Positions 1 to 10,098 of a stretch of DNA of 48,877 nucleotides are shown in pieces. How positions within the stretch are numbered: the first letter of the stretch is position 1; each line of letters starts with the position of its first letter. Origin of the DNA: Streptococcus mitis (lineage in GTDB: Bacteria > Bacillota > Bacilli > Lactobacillales > Streptococcaceae); assembly GCF_009496285.1 (NCBI RefSeq), contig NZ_WIJK01000017.1, positions 1 through 48,877 on the forward strand. The letters are read 5' to 3'. Below the pieces are notes generated by a model that made no database searches, was not told where the DNA came from, and saw only the letters and a program-made list of their open reading frames with translations. A program made the position numbers and the translations under genes.

Positions 1-124
1 TGGCTTGAACACCTTTATTGTATCGCGTTTGGAGTTTTTTTGGTATAACCTTCGACGCGCACCCGCATAGCGGGTGGTTTATTTGTCTCGCACCTCACGG
101 AGCGAGACGGACTAATAGTCACAT
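1..124. other. Gene-free left edge with two strong hairpins
   Basis: No complete gene is visible. Two perfect hairpins lie here: CACCCGC (60-66) with GCGGGTG (70-76) around a 3-nt loop, and GTCTCGC (85-91) with GCGAGAC (102-108). The first is followed by GTTTATTT and could terminate a plus-strand gene entering from the left. Short plus-strand open frames run in from the edge, and one stops inside the first hairpin loop, so the tail of a gene or mobile element is possible. I cannot name it. The higher GC of the hairpins contrasts with the flanking sequence. Confidence 0.35.
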
Positions 125-173
125 AAAAAAGACCTATCATACAAGCTGTAAAGCTTGATATGATAGGTTTTTT
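125..173. terminator. Bidirectional terminator after pyk
   Basis: ACCTATCATACAAGC pairs with GCTTGATATGATAGGT with a single-base bulge. The hairpin has an A-tract on the left (125-130) and a T-tract on the right (168-173), so it can work on both strands. It lies 10 nt beyond the pyk stop codon. Confidence 0.85.
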
Positions 174-182
174 AATGTTAGA

Positions 183-1688
183 TTAACGTACAGTGCGGAT
201 ACGCATTGTGTTAGTACGAACTGCTTCACCAAGTGGCACACCTGCAACGATAACGATATCGTCACCAGATTGTACAAGACCTGCTTCAACTGCTTTACGT
301 TCAGCAATTTCAAACATGTCATCAGTTGATGATGGAGCTTCTGTCAACATTGGGATAACACCCCAGTTCAACATCAATCCACGTTCTGTCAATTCGTCAA
401 ATGTCAATGCCAAGATATCAGCATTTGGACGATATTTAGAGATCAAACGTGCTGTGTGACCAGTCTTAGTAAGAGTTACAACCAATTTGATGTCCATTGA
501 GTTTGTAGCGTCTTTAACTGCTGAAGCCATAACTTCTGTCTTAGAGTTACGTTCAAATGAATCTGAGTTCAAACGTCCGTATTCGTTAAGAAGAGTTTGA
601 GCGTTCTTATCGATAGTTGCCATTGTACGAACAGACTCAAGTGGGTATTTACCATTTGCTGACTCACCTGAAAGCATTGTAGCATCAGTTCCGTCGATAA
701 CAGCGTTGAATACGTCTGATACTTCTGAACGAGTTGCACGTGGTTTTTCAGTCATTGTTTCAAGCATGTTTGTTGCAGTGATAACAACTTTACCAGCAGC
801 ATTCACTTTAGTGATGATCATTTTTTGGTAAACTGGAACCATTTCAAATGGTACTTCGATACCCATGTCACCACGAGCGATCATGATACCGTCAGCAGCT
901 TCAATGATTTCGTCCAAGTTATCGATACCTTGTTGGTTTTCGATTTTTGCGAACAATTGAACGTGACCGTTACCAGTTTCTTCACAGATTGCACGAACTT
1001 CGTTAACGTCTTTTGCAGTACGTACGAATGAGATCGCGATGAAGTTGATACCTTGTTCAAGACCGAAGCGGATATCAGCGTTATCACGTTCAGCAAGAGC
1101 TGGGAAAGGAATTTTAGTGTTAGGGATGTTTACACCTTTTTGTTTAGCGATAACACCGTCGTTTTCAACTTCAACGACAAATTCACGAGCTGCATCGTCT
1201 TTTTCTACAACACGAAGACCAAGTTTACCATCGTCAACCAATACTTGGCGACCAACTTCAACGTCATCATAGATGTCAAGAGCTCCAGCAACGTTCAAAG
1301 CAATCACTTCACGAGTTGATTTGATACCTTGTTTAGTTGCAACACGGATTTTTTCACCAGTTTTGTATGAGTACTCTTTAGCTTCACCTTCGAACAATTC
1401 AGTACGGATTTCTGGTCCTTTAGTATCAAGAAGGAAACCAACTTTTTTACCTGCAAGTTTTTCTGCAAGTTTAACAGTTGCCATACGGTCACCTTGTTCT
1501 TGGTGGTCACCGTGTGAGAAGTTGAAACGGAAAGTGTTAGCTCCTGCTTCAATCAATTGAGCAATGTTTTTAGCTGAAGCTTCAACGTCAAGTTTTTCAC
1601 CCCAGTATCCGTCTTCACCGAATTTTTTACCACCACGGATTTCTACCGCAGGACCCAAAGTTGCAACGATTTTTACACGTTTGTTCAT
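183..1688 (-). CDS. pyk: Pyruvate kinase
   Basis: Converts phosphoenolpyruvate and ADP to pyruvate and ATP, the last step of cytoplasmic glycolysis. The 501-aa protein has the usual layout: an N-terminal barrel segment with ATLGPA, the FNFSHG motif, the active-site segment FAKIENQQGIDN followed by MIARGDMGIE, the TATNMLETM motif, then the C-terminal allosteric domain with TKTGHTARLISKYRP. The length matches streptococcal pyruvate kinases. The start is set by AAAGGAG about 10 nt before the ATG. It lies 66 nt downstream of pfkA on the same strand with no terminator between, so the two glycolytic genes form one operon. A small hairpin (1715-1730) lies in the gap, without a T-run. Confidence 0.97.
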   Translation of the reverse strand: MNKRVKIVATLGPAVEIRGGKKFGEDGYWGEKLDVEASAKNIAQLIEAGANTFRFNFSHGDHQEQGDRMATVKLAEKLAGKKVGFLLDTKGPEIRTELFEGEAKEYSYKTGEKIRVATKQGIKSTREVIALNVAGALDIYDDVEVGRQVLVDDGKLGLRVVEKDDAAREFVVEVENDGVIAKQKGVNIPNTKIPFPALAERDNADIRFGLEQGINFIAISFVRTAKDVNEVRAICEETGNGHVQLFAKIENQQGIDNLDEIIEAADGIMIARGDMGIEVPFEMVPVYQKMIITKVNAAGKVVITATNMLETMTEKPRATRSEVSDVFNAVIDGTDATMLSGESANGKYPLESVRTMATIDKNAQTLLNEYGRLNSDSFERNSKTEVMASAVKDATNSMDIKLVVTLTKTGHTARLISKYRPNADILALTFDELTERGLMLNWGVIPMLTEAPSSTDDMFEIAERKAVEAGLVQSGDDIVIVAGVPLGEAVRTNTMRIRTVR

Positions 1689-1754
1689 GATTTTTGTGAC
1701 TCCTTTATATAATTTGACCTTTTATGGTCATTTTACCAGTTTAGTTAAAGTTGA

Positions 1755-2783
<1,029 letters not shown>

Positions 2784-2798
2784 TTAACATTCTAACTG

Positions 2799-2807
2799 AT
2801 TATACCA
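2799..2807 (-). promoter_or_regulatory. Extended -10 promoter of pfkA-pyk
   Basis: On the minus strand TGGTATAAT reads as an extended -10 (TGnTATAAT) about 40 nt before the pfkA start. No good -35 is visible, as expected when an extended -10 is used. It lies in the dnaE-pfkA gap. Confidence 0.6.
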
Positions 2808-2843
2808 TAATTAAAGTTAAAATTCTTTTATTTTCATTGATTT

Positions 2844-5800
2844 TTAACGATAAATCGTTTTCATAGTTATTTGACTCAAAGATTCCTGCAAACTAACATC
2901 TTTTGCAACAAAATAACCCGGCAACAGAACATTTTTTTGTTCATTTTCGTAGCGTATAATGACTGGAATTTGTCCCTTGTATTGTTCTAAAATATGATAA
3001 ATTTCAGAATCATGTTCATGATCAGCAGCCTGAATCCAAAATCGTTCACTCACTGCTTCTTTTAGATTATTTAACACTAACTGAAGGCGACCGTCTCTTG
3101 CCTGCACTTTTCCATTTAGGTAGTAAAATCTTCCTTCATGTAAGAGATTGTTAAATTGGCGATACTGATCAGAAAAAACAGTAACTTCCAAATTTGATTT
3201 GCTATCACTAACTTTCAAAAAGGCCATATTTTCACCTTTTTTAGTTCTGATTACTCGGATAGACTGTAGCTCAACGAGTACTGTAGCTGTCTGTCCTTCA
3301 GATAGTTCAGACAAACTCACAATTGGATAGAGGGAATTCTTTGCTAAAATCAGTAAGGGATGTGGACTAATACCGACTCCAAGCCACTCCTGTTCCTTAC
3401 GAAACTTTTCGACTTGCGTAAAATCCTCACTCTCAAGCCAATTGTAGCTATTATCTGCAAACAAACTACCCAATTCTTCCACAAAAATAAACAAAGTAGG
3501 TAAATTGGATAAGATTTTTTGGCGATTTTTTTCAAAACTATCGAATAAACCAATCTCGACTAGGGGAGTTAAAAGACTCAACTTCTGATAATTTTTAGGC
3601 AAGCGAGTGACAAAATCTTCGACACTGCTAAAAGGACGATTCTCTAAAATCCAATAGGCAAAATCTCGAGGCATCCCCTTGATACTCTTAAGCCCCAAGT
3701 AAATAGTCTTGTCTGTCAATTTATCCAGATACGGAATTGTATTGATAGAGAGTGGTGTCAGTTCAAAGCCCATTTCAAGCGCATCGAGAATATAATCTCC
3801 ACTGGCATAGTTGAGCATGACTTGATAAAAGATTTCTGGGTAATGTGTTTTAAAGTAAGCAAGCTGGAAGGCTAAAGCCGCATAAGCATAAGCATGCGAT
3901 CGGTTGAAACCATAACCAGCAAATTTTTCCATGACAGCAAAAACCTGCTGAGCCTGTTCTTTACTATGCCCTTTTTCGAGTGCTCCTTGGATGAAACTTT
4001 CCTCCATTCGGTGCATCTCAGCTGCGTTCTTTTTCCCCATGGCACGACGTAAAATGTCGGCCTTCCCAAGGCTGAAACCAGCGTAACGCTGTGCCACTTG
4101 CATCACCTGTTCTTGGTAAAGCATAATGCCATAAGTTGGAGCCAGAATATCTTCCAAAACTGGGTCCAGAACTGTTACCTTTTCTTTACCATGTTTTCGA
4201 GCCACAAAGTTGTCGATATAGTCACTCGCTCCAGGTCTGTTGAGGGAAGTCGTTGCCACTACTTCTTCAAATCTTTCTGGTTTCACGCGCTTTAATAAGC
4301 GAATAGCACCAGGTTGTTCAAATTGAAAGATTCCCTTGGTCTTCCCAGCTGCAAAGAGGGCTAAAGTTTCTTTATCCTCAAGGTCTATATCCTCAATCCT
4401 TAGCTGAATTCCTTGAGTTTCATATAAGAGCTCCTGCATTTTTTGAGCGAAGGTTAGGTTTCGAAGACCCAAGAAGTCCATCTTGAGCAAGCCGTTTCCT
4501 TCAACTCCATGAGCATCATACTGGGTAATGAGCATATCCTCACCATACTTAAGAGGAATATAGTCCGTTAGATTTTTATCACTAATCACGACACCAGCAG
4601 CATGGATAGAAGTCTGTCGAGGATAGCCTTCTATCTTTTTGGCAATTTCAAAAGCCTTTTGGTACTCAATCCTGCTTTGAATCAGTTGTCTAAATCCTAG
4701 ATTGCCTTCATAGGCGCTTGTCAAGGTATCTTTGAAACCAATTTTCTTGGTTATGGATGTCAACTCGTACTCGGGAACACCATACCGTTTAAAAACATCT
4801 CGGATAGCCTGTTTGGCACCAAAAGTCGAGTAGGTGACTATTTGAGCAGCGTGAATACTACCATAACGGTCACGAACATAACGGATAAATTCAGGACGAT
4901 AGATATCAGGAATATCAATATCGATATCAGGCATGGTATAGCGTTCACGATTTAAAAAGCGCTCAAAGATGAGATTCTTAGCCACAGGGTCAATACCAGT
5001 GATATCTAGAGCATAGGCCACTAGACTTCCAACTGCAGATCCACGTCCCATACCCATATAATATCCTTGAGAACGACCAAAACGTAAGAGATCCCAGACA
5101 ACTAAGAAGTAGTCATCGAATCCCATGTCATGAATCACAGATAGTTCTTCTTCCAAACGAGCCTGATAAACTGAATCTAGTAAGCCTTTCTGTTCCAAGC
5201 CCTTAATAGCTCTTTCGCGCAACTCTTCAACAGCAGGACGCTCTGGATTGAAGCGTGGAAGCTTGAGACTACTATCAATCTCATAAGTAGTTGCTCCAAT
5301 CAGTTCAGATAGATTGTCTAAAGCTTTTGGAAACTTTTCTACAAAAAATTGTTCAAGACGGTCAGCAGGTAAAAACAAGCCTTGTTGCGATTGAACATCT
5401 ACCTCTCGCAAGGTCACATTTTCCTTAATCGCCTTGAGCATTTGAAGCGTTTCTAAATCCTCAGATTCGAAGGAATTAACACGATAAAGTGGGAGAATGG
5501 AGTGAGAAAAATTCGACTGAGGTGTATCTGGATACACTCCGATATAATAGTCATGCCCTAAGTCCAAGGAATCAATTGCAGAATAATAGGGAACAATAAC
5601 ACAAACATCTTCTAGATAGGGAGAAAAATCAGTCCATTCCTTTTTACCTGTCATTTTTAGAGTCGAAATCTTCATGAGATTTCGATAGCCATGATTTGAC
5701 AAGGCCAAAAATCGAAGGTTGATGAGTTCCTCCTTATGATGAACAGTCACCTCAAGACCTAATAAGGGCTGAATCCCCTGTTTTTGGCACTCTTTGATAA

Positions 5801-5945
5801 AATAATAAGCCCCATAGAGATTGTCAATATCCATGATTCCAAGTGCTGAGTAGCCGTATGCTTTCCCTTGGTCAACATACTTCTGAATGGAAATCATACT
5901 CTCCATGAAACTATAAACCGTTTTTGTATCAAGTTGTGCAATCAC
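2844..5945 (-). CDS. dnaE: DNA polymerase III alpha subunit, DnaE type
   Basis: Replicative DNA polymerase of the C family. In Firmicutes DnaE works beside PolC and extends lagging-strand primers. The 1033-aa protein has an N-terminal PHP domain whose first metal motif is degenerate (QLDTKTVYS instead of an HxH pattern), the polymerase core with GRGSAVGS (300-307) and the catalytic PDIDIDIPD (339-347), a helix-hairpin-helix region, and a C-terminal OB-fold near residues 850-950. The start codon is GTG, with AGGGAGG about 10 nt upstream. There is no PolC-type exonuclease insert. It has its own extended -10 promoter (5974-5982). Confidence 0.95.
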   Translation of the reverse strand: MIAQLDTKTVYSFMESMISIQKYVDQGKAYGYSALGIMDIDNLYGAYYFIKECQKQGIQPLLGLEVTVHHKEELINLRFLALSNHGYRNLMKISTLKMTGKKEWTDFSPYLEDVCVIVPYYSAIDSLDLGHDYYIGVYPDTPQSNFSHSILPLYRVNSFESEDLETLQMLKAIKENVTLREVDVQSQQGLFLPADRLEQFFVEKFPKALDNLSELIGATTYEIDSSLKLPRFNPERPAVEELRERAIKGLEQKGLLDSVYQARLEEELSVIHDMGFDDYFLVVWDLLRFGRSQGYYMGMGRGSAVGSLVAYALDITGIDPVAKNLIFERFLNRERYTMPDIDIDIPDIYRPEFIRYVRDRYGSIHAAQIVTYSTFGAKQAIRDVFKRYGVPEYELTSITKKIGFKDTLTSAYEGNLGFRQLIQSRIEYQKAFEIAKKIEGYPRQTSIHAAGVVISDKNLTDYIPLKYGEDMLITQYDAHGVEGNGLLKMDFLGLRNLTFAQKMQELLYETQGIQLRIEDIDLEDKETLALFAAGKTKGIFQFEQPGAIRLLKRVKPERFEEVVATTSLNRPGASDYIDNFVARKHGKEKVTVLDPVLEDILAPTYGIMLYQEQVMQVAQRYAGFSLGKADILRRAMGKKNAAEMHRMEESFIQGALEKGHSKEQAQQVFAVMEKFAGYGFNRSHAYAYAALAFQLAYFKTHYPEIFYQVMLNYASGDYILDALEMGFELTPLSINTIPYLDKLTDKTIYLGLKSIKGMPRDFAYWILENRPFSSVEDFVTRLPKNYQKLSLLTPLVEIGLFDSFEKNRQKILSNLPTLFIFVEELGSLFADNSYNWLESEDFTQVEKFRKEQEWLGVGISPHPLLILAKNSLYPIVSLSELSEGQTATVLVELQSIRVIRTKKGENMAFLKVSDSKSNLEVTVFSDQYRQFNNLLHEGRFYYLNGKVQARDGRLQLVLNNLKEAVSERFWIQAADHEHDSEIYHILEQYKGQIPVIIRYENEQKNVLLPGYFVAKDVSLQESLSQITMKTIYR

Positions 5946-5973
5946 TCGCTATCACCTCCCTTTTTCTTCTTAT

Positions 5974-6003
5974 ATTATACCATTTTAGAAAATAGAAAAA
6001 CAA
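5974..6003 (-). promoter_or_regulatory. Promoter of dnaE
   Basis: Minus-strand TTGTTT (5998-6003), 18-nt spacer ending in TGG, then TATAAT (5974-5979): an extended -10 promoter about 30 nt before the GTG start. Confidence 0.6.
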
Positions 6004-6021
6004 TTTCTTTCTTCCCTTGTA

Positions 6022-6053
6022 GAAAAAGAACCACAGCTGAATTAACTGTGATT
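6022..6053 (-). terminator. Terminator after the B3/4-domain gene
   Basis: On the minus strand AATCACAG pairs with CTGTGGTT (one wobble) and is followed by CTTTTTCT. It lies directly after the stop codon at 6062 and separates this gene from the dnaE promoter. Confidence 0.7.
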
Positions 6054-6061
6054 CTCACTTA

Positions 6062-6772
6062 TCATTCTATTTCCAAGATAGGATTTGTAGCTGTCAAGTG
6101 ACTGATCTTGCCACTAACACCGAAATATTCCTCAATTTTAGTATGTAATTCTAGCATTGCTTCCCGAGCTCTTGATGCCTGTTCTTCATTGATAGCTTCA
6201 ATGACTAAAACAGCATCTTTGGTTTCTTCTGTTAACATGGTTCTTTGGGCTTCACGCCAGTTTAAACACCGACAAACCGCACCTTGTTCATCAAAATAAA
6301 TAATTTCATCGGCTAATGCAGAAGCATCACTTTCGGCCCCTAGTGGAAAGAAGGATTCATTCCCTTGAGCTCTTCCGAGACATAAGTCACCAACAATCTT
6401 AGCTAAATCCTCTCCCCCACAAGGAACAGCGTAAGAAAGTGAAACACTATTATAAATATCTACCAAAGGATTTATTGGATTAAATTCTCTTCCTTGACTT
6501 ACACGCTTTAATAAAGCTTCAATAGAAGAACGAGCACCTTTTTTGGTTTTGAATTTAGTGAATGCCTGGCGCCATTCTTGAATCACTTCATTCTGAGTGA
6601 AATTTTCATCTGGTATAAAAATCCGAGCTTTTTTGATCCCTTCATCTAGTAAAGCTTTAAAATATGGATCCTCATTCTCATCAATAGTATTGTTGAGACC
6701 TTTTACCACCAATACAGAGATTTGAGCATCTGGAAATAGTTGCCAAAAATCATCTTTTACATGAACTTTCAT
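6062..6772 (-). CDS. B3/4 domain-containing protein
   Basis: A 236-aa cytoplasmic protein that looks like the free-standing B3/4 (tRNA-binding or editing) domain found in the beta subunit of phenylalanyl-tRNA synthetase. Family-like segments are PINPLVDIYNSVSLSY, VPCGGEDL, and the C-terminal half with LNWREAQRTML and AVLVIEAI. Stand-alone members are widespread in Firmicutes. Their substrate is not settled, and editing of mischarged tRNA is inferred from the domain only. The Shine-Dalgarno is weak (AAGG very close to the ATG). It has its own terminator on both sides and seems monocistronic. Confidence 0.75.
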   Translation of the reverse strand: MKVHVKDDFWQLFPDAQISVLVVKGLNNTIDENEDPYFKALLDEGIKKARIFIPDENFTQNEVIQEWRQAFTKFKTKKGARSSIEALLKRVSQGREFNPINPLVDIYNSVSLSYAVPCGGEDLAKIVGDLCLGRAQGNESFFPLGAESDASALADEIIYFDEQGAVCRCLNWREAQRTMLTEETKDAVLVIEAINEEQASRAREAMLELHTKIEEYFGVSGKISHLTATNPILEIE

Positions 6773-6813
6773 GACCTTGACGCCATTCTTTTTCTTTCAT
6801 TCTACTACAAATT

Positions 6814-6842
6814 AAAAAAACGAGTAGCATACAAGCTACTCG
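6814..6842 (-). terminator. Terminator after the glyoxalase-family gene
   Basis: Perfect 8-bp minus-strand stem CGAGTAGC / GCTACTCG with a 6-nt loop, followed by seven T residues. It lies just past the stop codon at 6850. Confidence 0.9.
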
Positions 6843-6849
6843 ATAGGAA

Positions 6850-7236
6850 CTATAATGAATTTTCACGAATCACTTCTACCTTGTATCCATCTGGATCTTT
6901 GATAAAGTAATAGTTTGGTTGAGTCCCTGGAAGTCCATTAGGTGCTGTCACTTCATAGCCTTTGTCGCTATGTTCTTTATGAAGAGCCTCAAGATCAGGT
7001 GTGCTTAAGGCGATGTGAGCAAAACCGTCACCGACAACATATGGTCCGTGATCATAGTTATAAGTCAACTCCAACTCATAATCATCACCTTCAAGTCCAA
7101 GATAAACAATAGTGAACGCATAGTCTGGAAAGTCTCTACGACGTAATTCCTTAAAACCAAAAGCATCTTGATAAAAAGCGATTGATTTTTCAAGATTTTC
7201 AACTCGCAAGCAAGTGTGTAGCATTTTAGAAGCCAT
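6850..7236 (-). CDS. gloA: Lactoylglutathione lyase (glyoxalase I, VOC superfamily)
   Basis: Glyoxalase I detoxifies methylglyoxal through its thiol hemithioacetal. The 128-aa protein has the two-repeat VOC fold: HTCLRVENLEKSIAFYQDAFGF at the N-terminus, ELTYNYD in the middle, and GFAHIALSTPDLEAL followed by FIKDPDGYKVEVI at the end. Metal-ligand candidates are the early His, the Glu of LELTYNYD, the His of AHIAL, and the late Glu of YKVEVI. The start at 7236 is chosen over a longer frame because AAAGGAG lies 7 nt before it. The terminator of the upstream rplT operon ends only about 15 nt before the start codon, so transcription may depend on read-through. Confidence 0.85.
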   Translation of the reverse strand: MASKMLHTCLRVENLEKSIAFYQDAFGFKELRRRDFPDYAFTIVYLGLEGDDYELELTYNYDHGPYVVGDGFAHIALSTPDLEALHKEHSDKGYEVTAPNGLPGTQPNYYFIKDPDGYKVEVIRENSL

Positions 7237-7252
7237 TTTTTTCTCCTTTGTT

Positions 7253-7284
7253 AAAAAAGACTGGGACAAACTTGCACCAGTCTT
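7253..7284 (-). terminator. Terminator of the infC-rpmI-rplT operon
   Basis: Minus-strand AAGACTGG pairs with CCAGTCTT and is followed by a T-run. It lies 9 nt beyond the rplT stop codon and almost touches the ribosome-binding site of the downstream gloA. Confidence 0.85.
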
Positions 7285-7292
7285 ATGAATAA

Positions 7293-7652
7293 TTATTTAC
7301 CAAGTTTTGCTTTAGCTGCATCTGCAAGAGCTGTGAAAGCTGCTGCATCGTTAACAGCCAAGTCAGCAAGCATTTTACGGTTAACTTCGATCTCAGCCAA
7401 TTTCAAACCATGCATCAATTGTGAGTATGAAAGTCCGTTCAAACGAGCTGCCGCATTGATACGTGTGATCCACAATTTACGGAAGTCACGTTTCTTTTGA
7501 CGACGGTCACGGTATGCATAGTAGTAAGAGTTCATTACTTGTTCTTTTGCAGTACGGAACAAGATGTGTTTAGCTCCATAGTAACCTTTTGCTAATTTAA
7601 GAATACGTTTACGACGTTTGCGTGATACAACGCCACCTTTAACACGTGCCAT
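7293..7652 (-). CDS. rplT: 50S ribosomal protein L20
   Basis: Binds 23S rRNA early in assembly of the large subunit. In Bacillus it also represses its own operon by binding the leader. The 119-aa basic protein starts [20 protein letters not shown], with the typical Arg/Lys-rich extended N-terminus, and has a compact C-terminal helical domain. TTTGGAGG precedes the ATG. It is the last gene of infC-rpmI-rplT, 51 nt after rpmI. Confidence 0.98.
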
Positions 7653-7703
7653 GTTTTATTTCCTCCAAATATTTCCTAGAATTGTTTACTTACAAATACG
7701 CGA

Positions 7704-7904
7704 TTATTTCAAGCGAGTAAGCATTGCCTTGATACGTTTGAAATCTCCTGAATGCACCATAGATGCTTTACGAAGATGACGACGTTGTTTTTTAGTTTTT
7801 CCGTGGAAACGGTGAGATGTGTAAGCACGGAAACGTTTAAGTCCACCAGAACCTGTACGTTTGAAACGTTTAGCTGATGCGCGGTGTGTTTTTTGTTTTG
7901 GCAT
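7704..7904 (-). CDS. rpmI: 50S ribosomal protein L35
   Basis: Small basic protein of the large ribosomal subunit, 66 aa, starting [20 protein letters not shown], with the [17 protein letters not shown] core. AAAGGAG precedes the ATG. It is the middle gene of infC-rpmI-rplT. Confidence 0.98.
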   Translation of the reverse strand: MPKQKTHRASAKRFKRTGSGGLKRFRAYTSHRFHGKTKKQRRHLRKASMVHSGDFKRIKAMLTRLK

Positions 7905-7936
7905 GATTTTTTCTCCTTTATTTAACTTTCTGACAA

Positions 7937-8458
7937 TTATTTTTTGTCAGTTGCTGGCGCCAATTGCATGAACATTTGGCGTCCATCCATTTTAGCACGT
8001 TGTTCAATGATAGCAATATCTTGAGTTGCTTCAGCGAACTCGGCTAAAACTTTTGCACCAATCTCTTTATGGGTGATCATACGCCCCTTAAAGCGAATAG
8101 ATACCTTCACTTTGTTTCCTTTTTCAAGGAACTTGCGAGCATTGCGAAGTTTAGTTTCGAAATCACCCTTGTCGATAACTGGGCTCAAACGAACTTCTTT
8201 CACGGTCACAACGCTTTGTTTTTTGCGTTGCTCTTTTTGTTTCTTCTGGTACTCAAATTTGAACTTACCGTAGTCCATAATTTTCGCAACAGGAGGTTTA
8301 GCTTGAGGTTGAATGAGAACCAAGTCCACATTAGCTTCGTCCGCAAGTGCTTGCGCTTCGCTTAGTGGTTTGATACCCAATTGCTCACCTTCAAGACCGA
8401 TTAAGCGAACTTCGCGTACACGAATTTCATCATTGATGAATAAGTCTTGCTTTGCTAT
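7937..8458 (-). CDS. infC: Translation initiation factor IF-3, probable ATA start
   Basis: IF-3 binds the 30S subunit, prevents premature 50S joining and checks the start codon. Family segments [31 protein letters not shown] and [14 protein letters not shown] are present. A longer frame can be opened from a TTG at 8494, but that codon has no Shine-Dalgarno and lies beside an attenuator stem. At 8456-8458 an ATA codon followed by GCA AAG CAA is preceded by AAAGAGGTGA at ideal distance, and the product then begins at the usual IF-3 N-terminus (173 aa). Rare AUU-type starts are the known hallmark of infC, because IF-3 discriminates against them and so represses itself. The ATA start is inferred from the sequence. 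Confidence 0.93.
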   Translation of the reverse strand: MAKQDLFINDEIRVREVRLIGLEGEQLGIKPLSEAQALADEANVDLVLIQPQAKPPVAKIMDYGKFKFEYQKKQKEQRKKQSVVTVKEVRLSPVIDKGDFETKLRNARKFLEKGNKVKVSIRFKGRMITHKEIGAKVLAEFAEATQDIAIIEQRAKMDGRQMFMQLAPATDKK

Positions 8459-8615
8459 GGTTTTCACCTCTTTTTTTAATTTAGAGAAAAACAAGAGCGG
8501 ACTTGCTAACGCAAACCCGCACTACATGATTGTATTTCATTTCTGAAATTTGATCCGTAGGGGCCAGACAACGTTAGTCGCAAGGCGAGAAGTTCTCACT
8601 TCTGCTTTTCTCAAC
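8459..8615 (-). promoter_or_regulatory. infC-rpmI-rplT leader RNA with attenuator
   Basis: About 155 nt of structured untranslated leader separate the promoter from the IF-3 start. It ends in an intrinsic terminator: GCGGGTTTGC (8511-8520) pairs over ten positions with GCAAGTCCGC (8497-8506) around a 4-nt loop and is followed by TCTTGTTTTTC. The arrangement matches transcription attenuation of this operon by free L20, known from Bacillus. The exact RNA family in streptococci was not checked. Confidence 0.7.
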
Positions 8616-8621
8616 TTTTAT

Positions 8622-8650
8622 ATGATATCAAGTTTTCCCCTACTTGTCAA
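8622..8650 (-). promoter_or_regulatory. Promoter of infC operon
   Basis: Minus-strand TTGACA (8645-8650), 17-nt spacer, TATCAT (8622-8627). The -35 is a full consensus match, in line with a ribosomal-protein operon. Confidence 0.8.
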
Positions 8651-8700
8651 GATTAAAACTATCTTTTTTTAATTTTTTTAAATATTTGCCTACTGTGAAC

Positions 8701-10092
8701 TTACTGGTTACGAGAATAGTAAATCTCATGTGGCTTCAAACGAGTGTTGAGTAGATCTGATACAGTCACAAAACTATATCCTTGTTCCTGTAGATACTCA
8801 ATTACTTTTGGTAATGAATTAACAGATGTTTGATGGATATCATGCATTAAAATGATAGATCCATTGCTTGCCTGACGCTGAATTTCTGTCAAAATCGCTG
8901 CTTCATTTTTACTCTTCCAATCGAAACTATCCACATCCCACATGATAAAGCTTAAATCAAAGCTATTGCGAATATCATCTGAGATTGCTCCGTATGGTGG
9001 ACGCATCAATTTAGAGCTTTTACCAAGAACTTTTGTAATAGCATCTTCTGTATCTGTAAGCTGTTTCTTAGCGTCTTCCAATGACAATTTTGTTAAAATT
9101 GGATGATTCCAGCTATGGTTTCCAACTTCATGACCTTCAGATTGCATACGTTTAAGGATCGACTCATTACCTGAAATATTTTTTCCTTGAACAAAGAAGG
9201 TTGCTTTAATCTTATACTTGGCTAGAATATCTAAAGCTTGTGGAGTTGTATTTCCATCTGGTCCATCATCAAAGGTAAGAGCTACTACTTTTTTATTTTT
9301 CTCAGCCTGAGCCTTCTTATAAAGTTCTGCATCCTTTTCAGTTAGATAGGACGATTGGATAACATCAAAGAAGTCTGAAATAGGCAAAGCTATTTCTTCT
9401 ACATTATTGGTTGCTTTGATTGGATAAAGAACCAATTGACTATCTTTGTATGCAAACTTCCAAGATGATAAATCGCTAGCTGAAAAATCGGCTGTTACTT
9501 GATCAACAAGTGTTTGTTCAATCTTTTTATCTTGGAGCGTTGACTTGATATCCTCAAGAAACTTCTCTTTAGCTTTGCTAGCATCTGTAAAGAGCTGATC
9601 TAATGTAAACAGAGTCCCATCTTCCTTAAGATAAAGCTGATCTAACGACGTATTTTCTAATTCCACAACAGTAGAATCACTCAGGTCATAGGCCTGTTTT
9701 TTTACAAGATGGCTCTCCACACCTTTGATAGAGGATGAATCTTTTTCAGAATAGTAAAAAATCAAATGTTCTTTATCTTCTACTTTATCCGTAATATCTT
9801 TTACAATGATATCCTGAACAGAGGTAATGACCTTGTCCCCCGTCATAGGATAGTAGGTGATGATTTCTGCCTGCCCCTTACGAAAATTCTCTTTCTGACT
9901 TCCTTGTGAATAGGAATCATCTTTTTCTTTTTTCAGTGCTTCAATTTTTTGCTCAAAAGCTTGCTTGGTCAAGACTTTATAAGCAATACCTGCACCTAAT
10001 GTTAGGATTGTGAAGAATAGAAGCCCCACAATAATCCATAAATTTCTTTTCTTCTTGTCATTTGTTTTACAATTTGTTCTTTTTTTAGTCAT
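8701..10092 (-). CDS. pgdA: Peptidoglycan N-acetylglucosamine deacetylase
   Basis: Removes acetyl groups from GlcNAc in peptidoglycan outside the cell, giving lysozyme resistance. The 463-aa protein has one N-terminal membrane segment (about 18-41), a long extracytoplasmic linker with mixed alpha/beta domains, and a C-terminal NodB carbohydrate esterase 4 domain (about 268-455). All motifs are intact: TFDDGP (273-278), the HxxxH zinc site at H326 and H330, RPPYG (364-368), D391 and H417. These positions equal those of the pneumococcal enzyme as I recall them. No Shine-Dalgarno precedes the ATG. A promoter ends 6 nt before the ATG, which suggests a leaderless mRNA. Confidence 0.95.
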   Translation of the reverse strand: MTKKRTNCKTNDKKKRNLWIIVGLLFFTILTLGAGIAYKVLTKQAFEQKIEALKKEKDDSYSQGSQKENFRKGQAEIITYYPMTGDKVITSVQDIIVKDITDKVEDKEHLIFYYSEKDSSSIKGVESHLVKKQAYDLSDSTVVELENTSLDQLYLKEDGTLFTLDQLFTDASKAKEKFLEDIKSTLQDKKIEQTLVDQVTADFSASDLSSWKFAYKDSQLVLYPIKATNNVEEIALPISDFFDVIQSSYLTEKDAELYKKAQAEKNKKVVALTFDDGPDGNTTPQALDILAKYKIKATFFVQGKNISGNESILKRMQSEGHEVGNHSWNHPILTKLSLEDAKKQLTDTEDAITKVLGKSSKLMRPPYGAISDDIRNSFDLSFIMWDVDSFDWKSKNEAAILTEIQRQASNGSIILMHDIHQTSVNSLPKVIEYLQEQGYSFVTVSDLLNTRLKPHEIYYSRNQ

Positions 10093-10098
10093 AGTCTT

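Noticed and set aside
137..322. Minus-strand open frame of 61 codons at the pyk 3' end
   Set aside because: It overlaps pyk and its terminator in another frame and has no ribosome site.
8459..8615. A T-box in the infC leader
   Set aside because: No T-box consensus is seen. The gene order and single attenuator fit ribosomal-protein control better.
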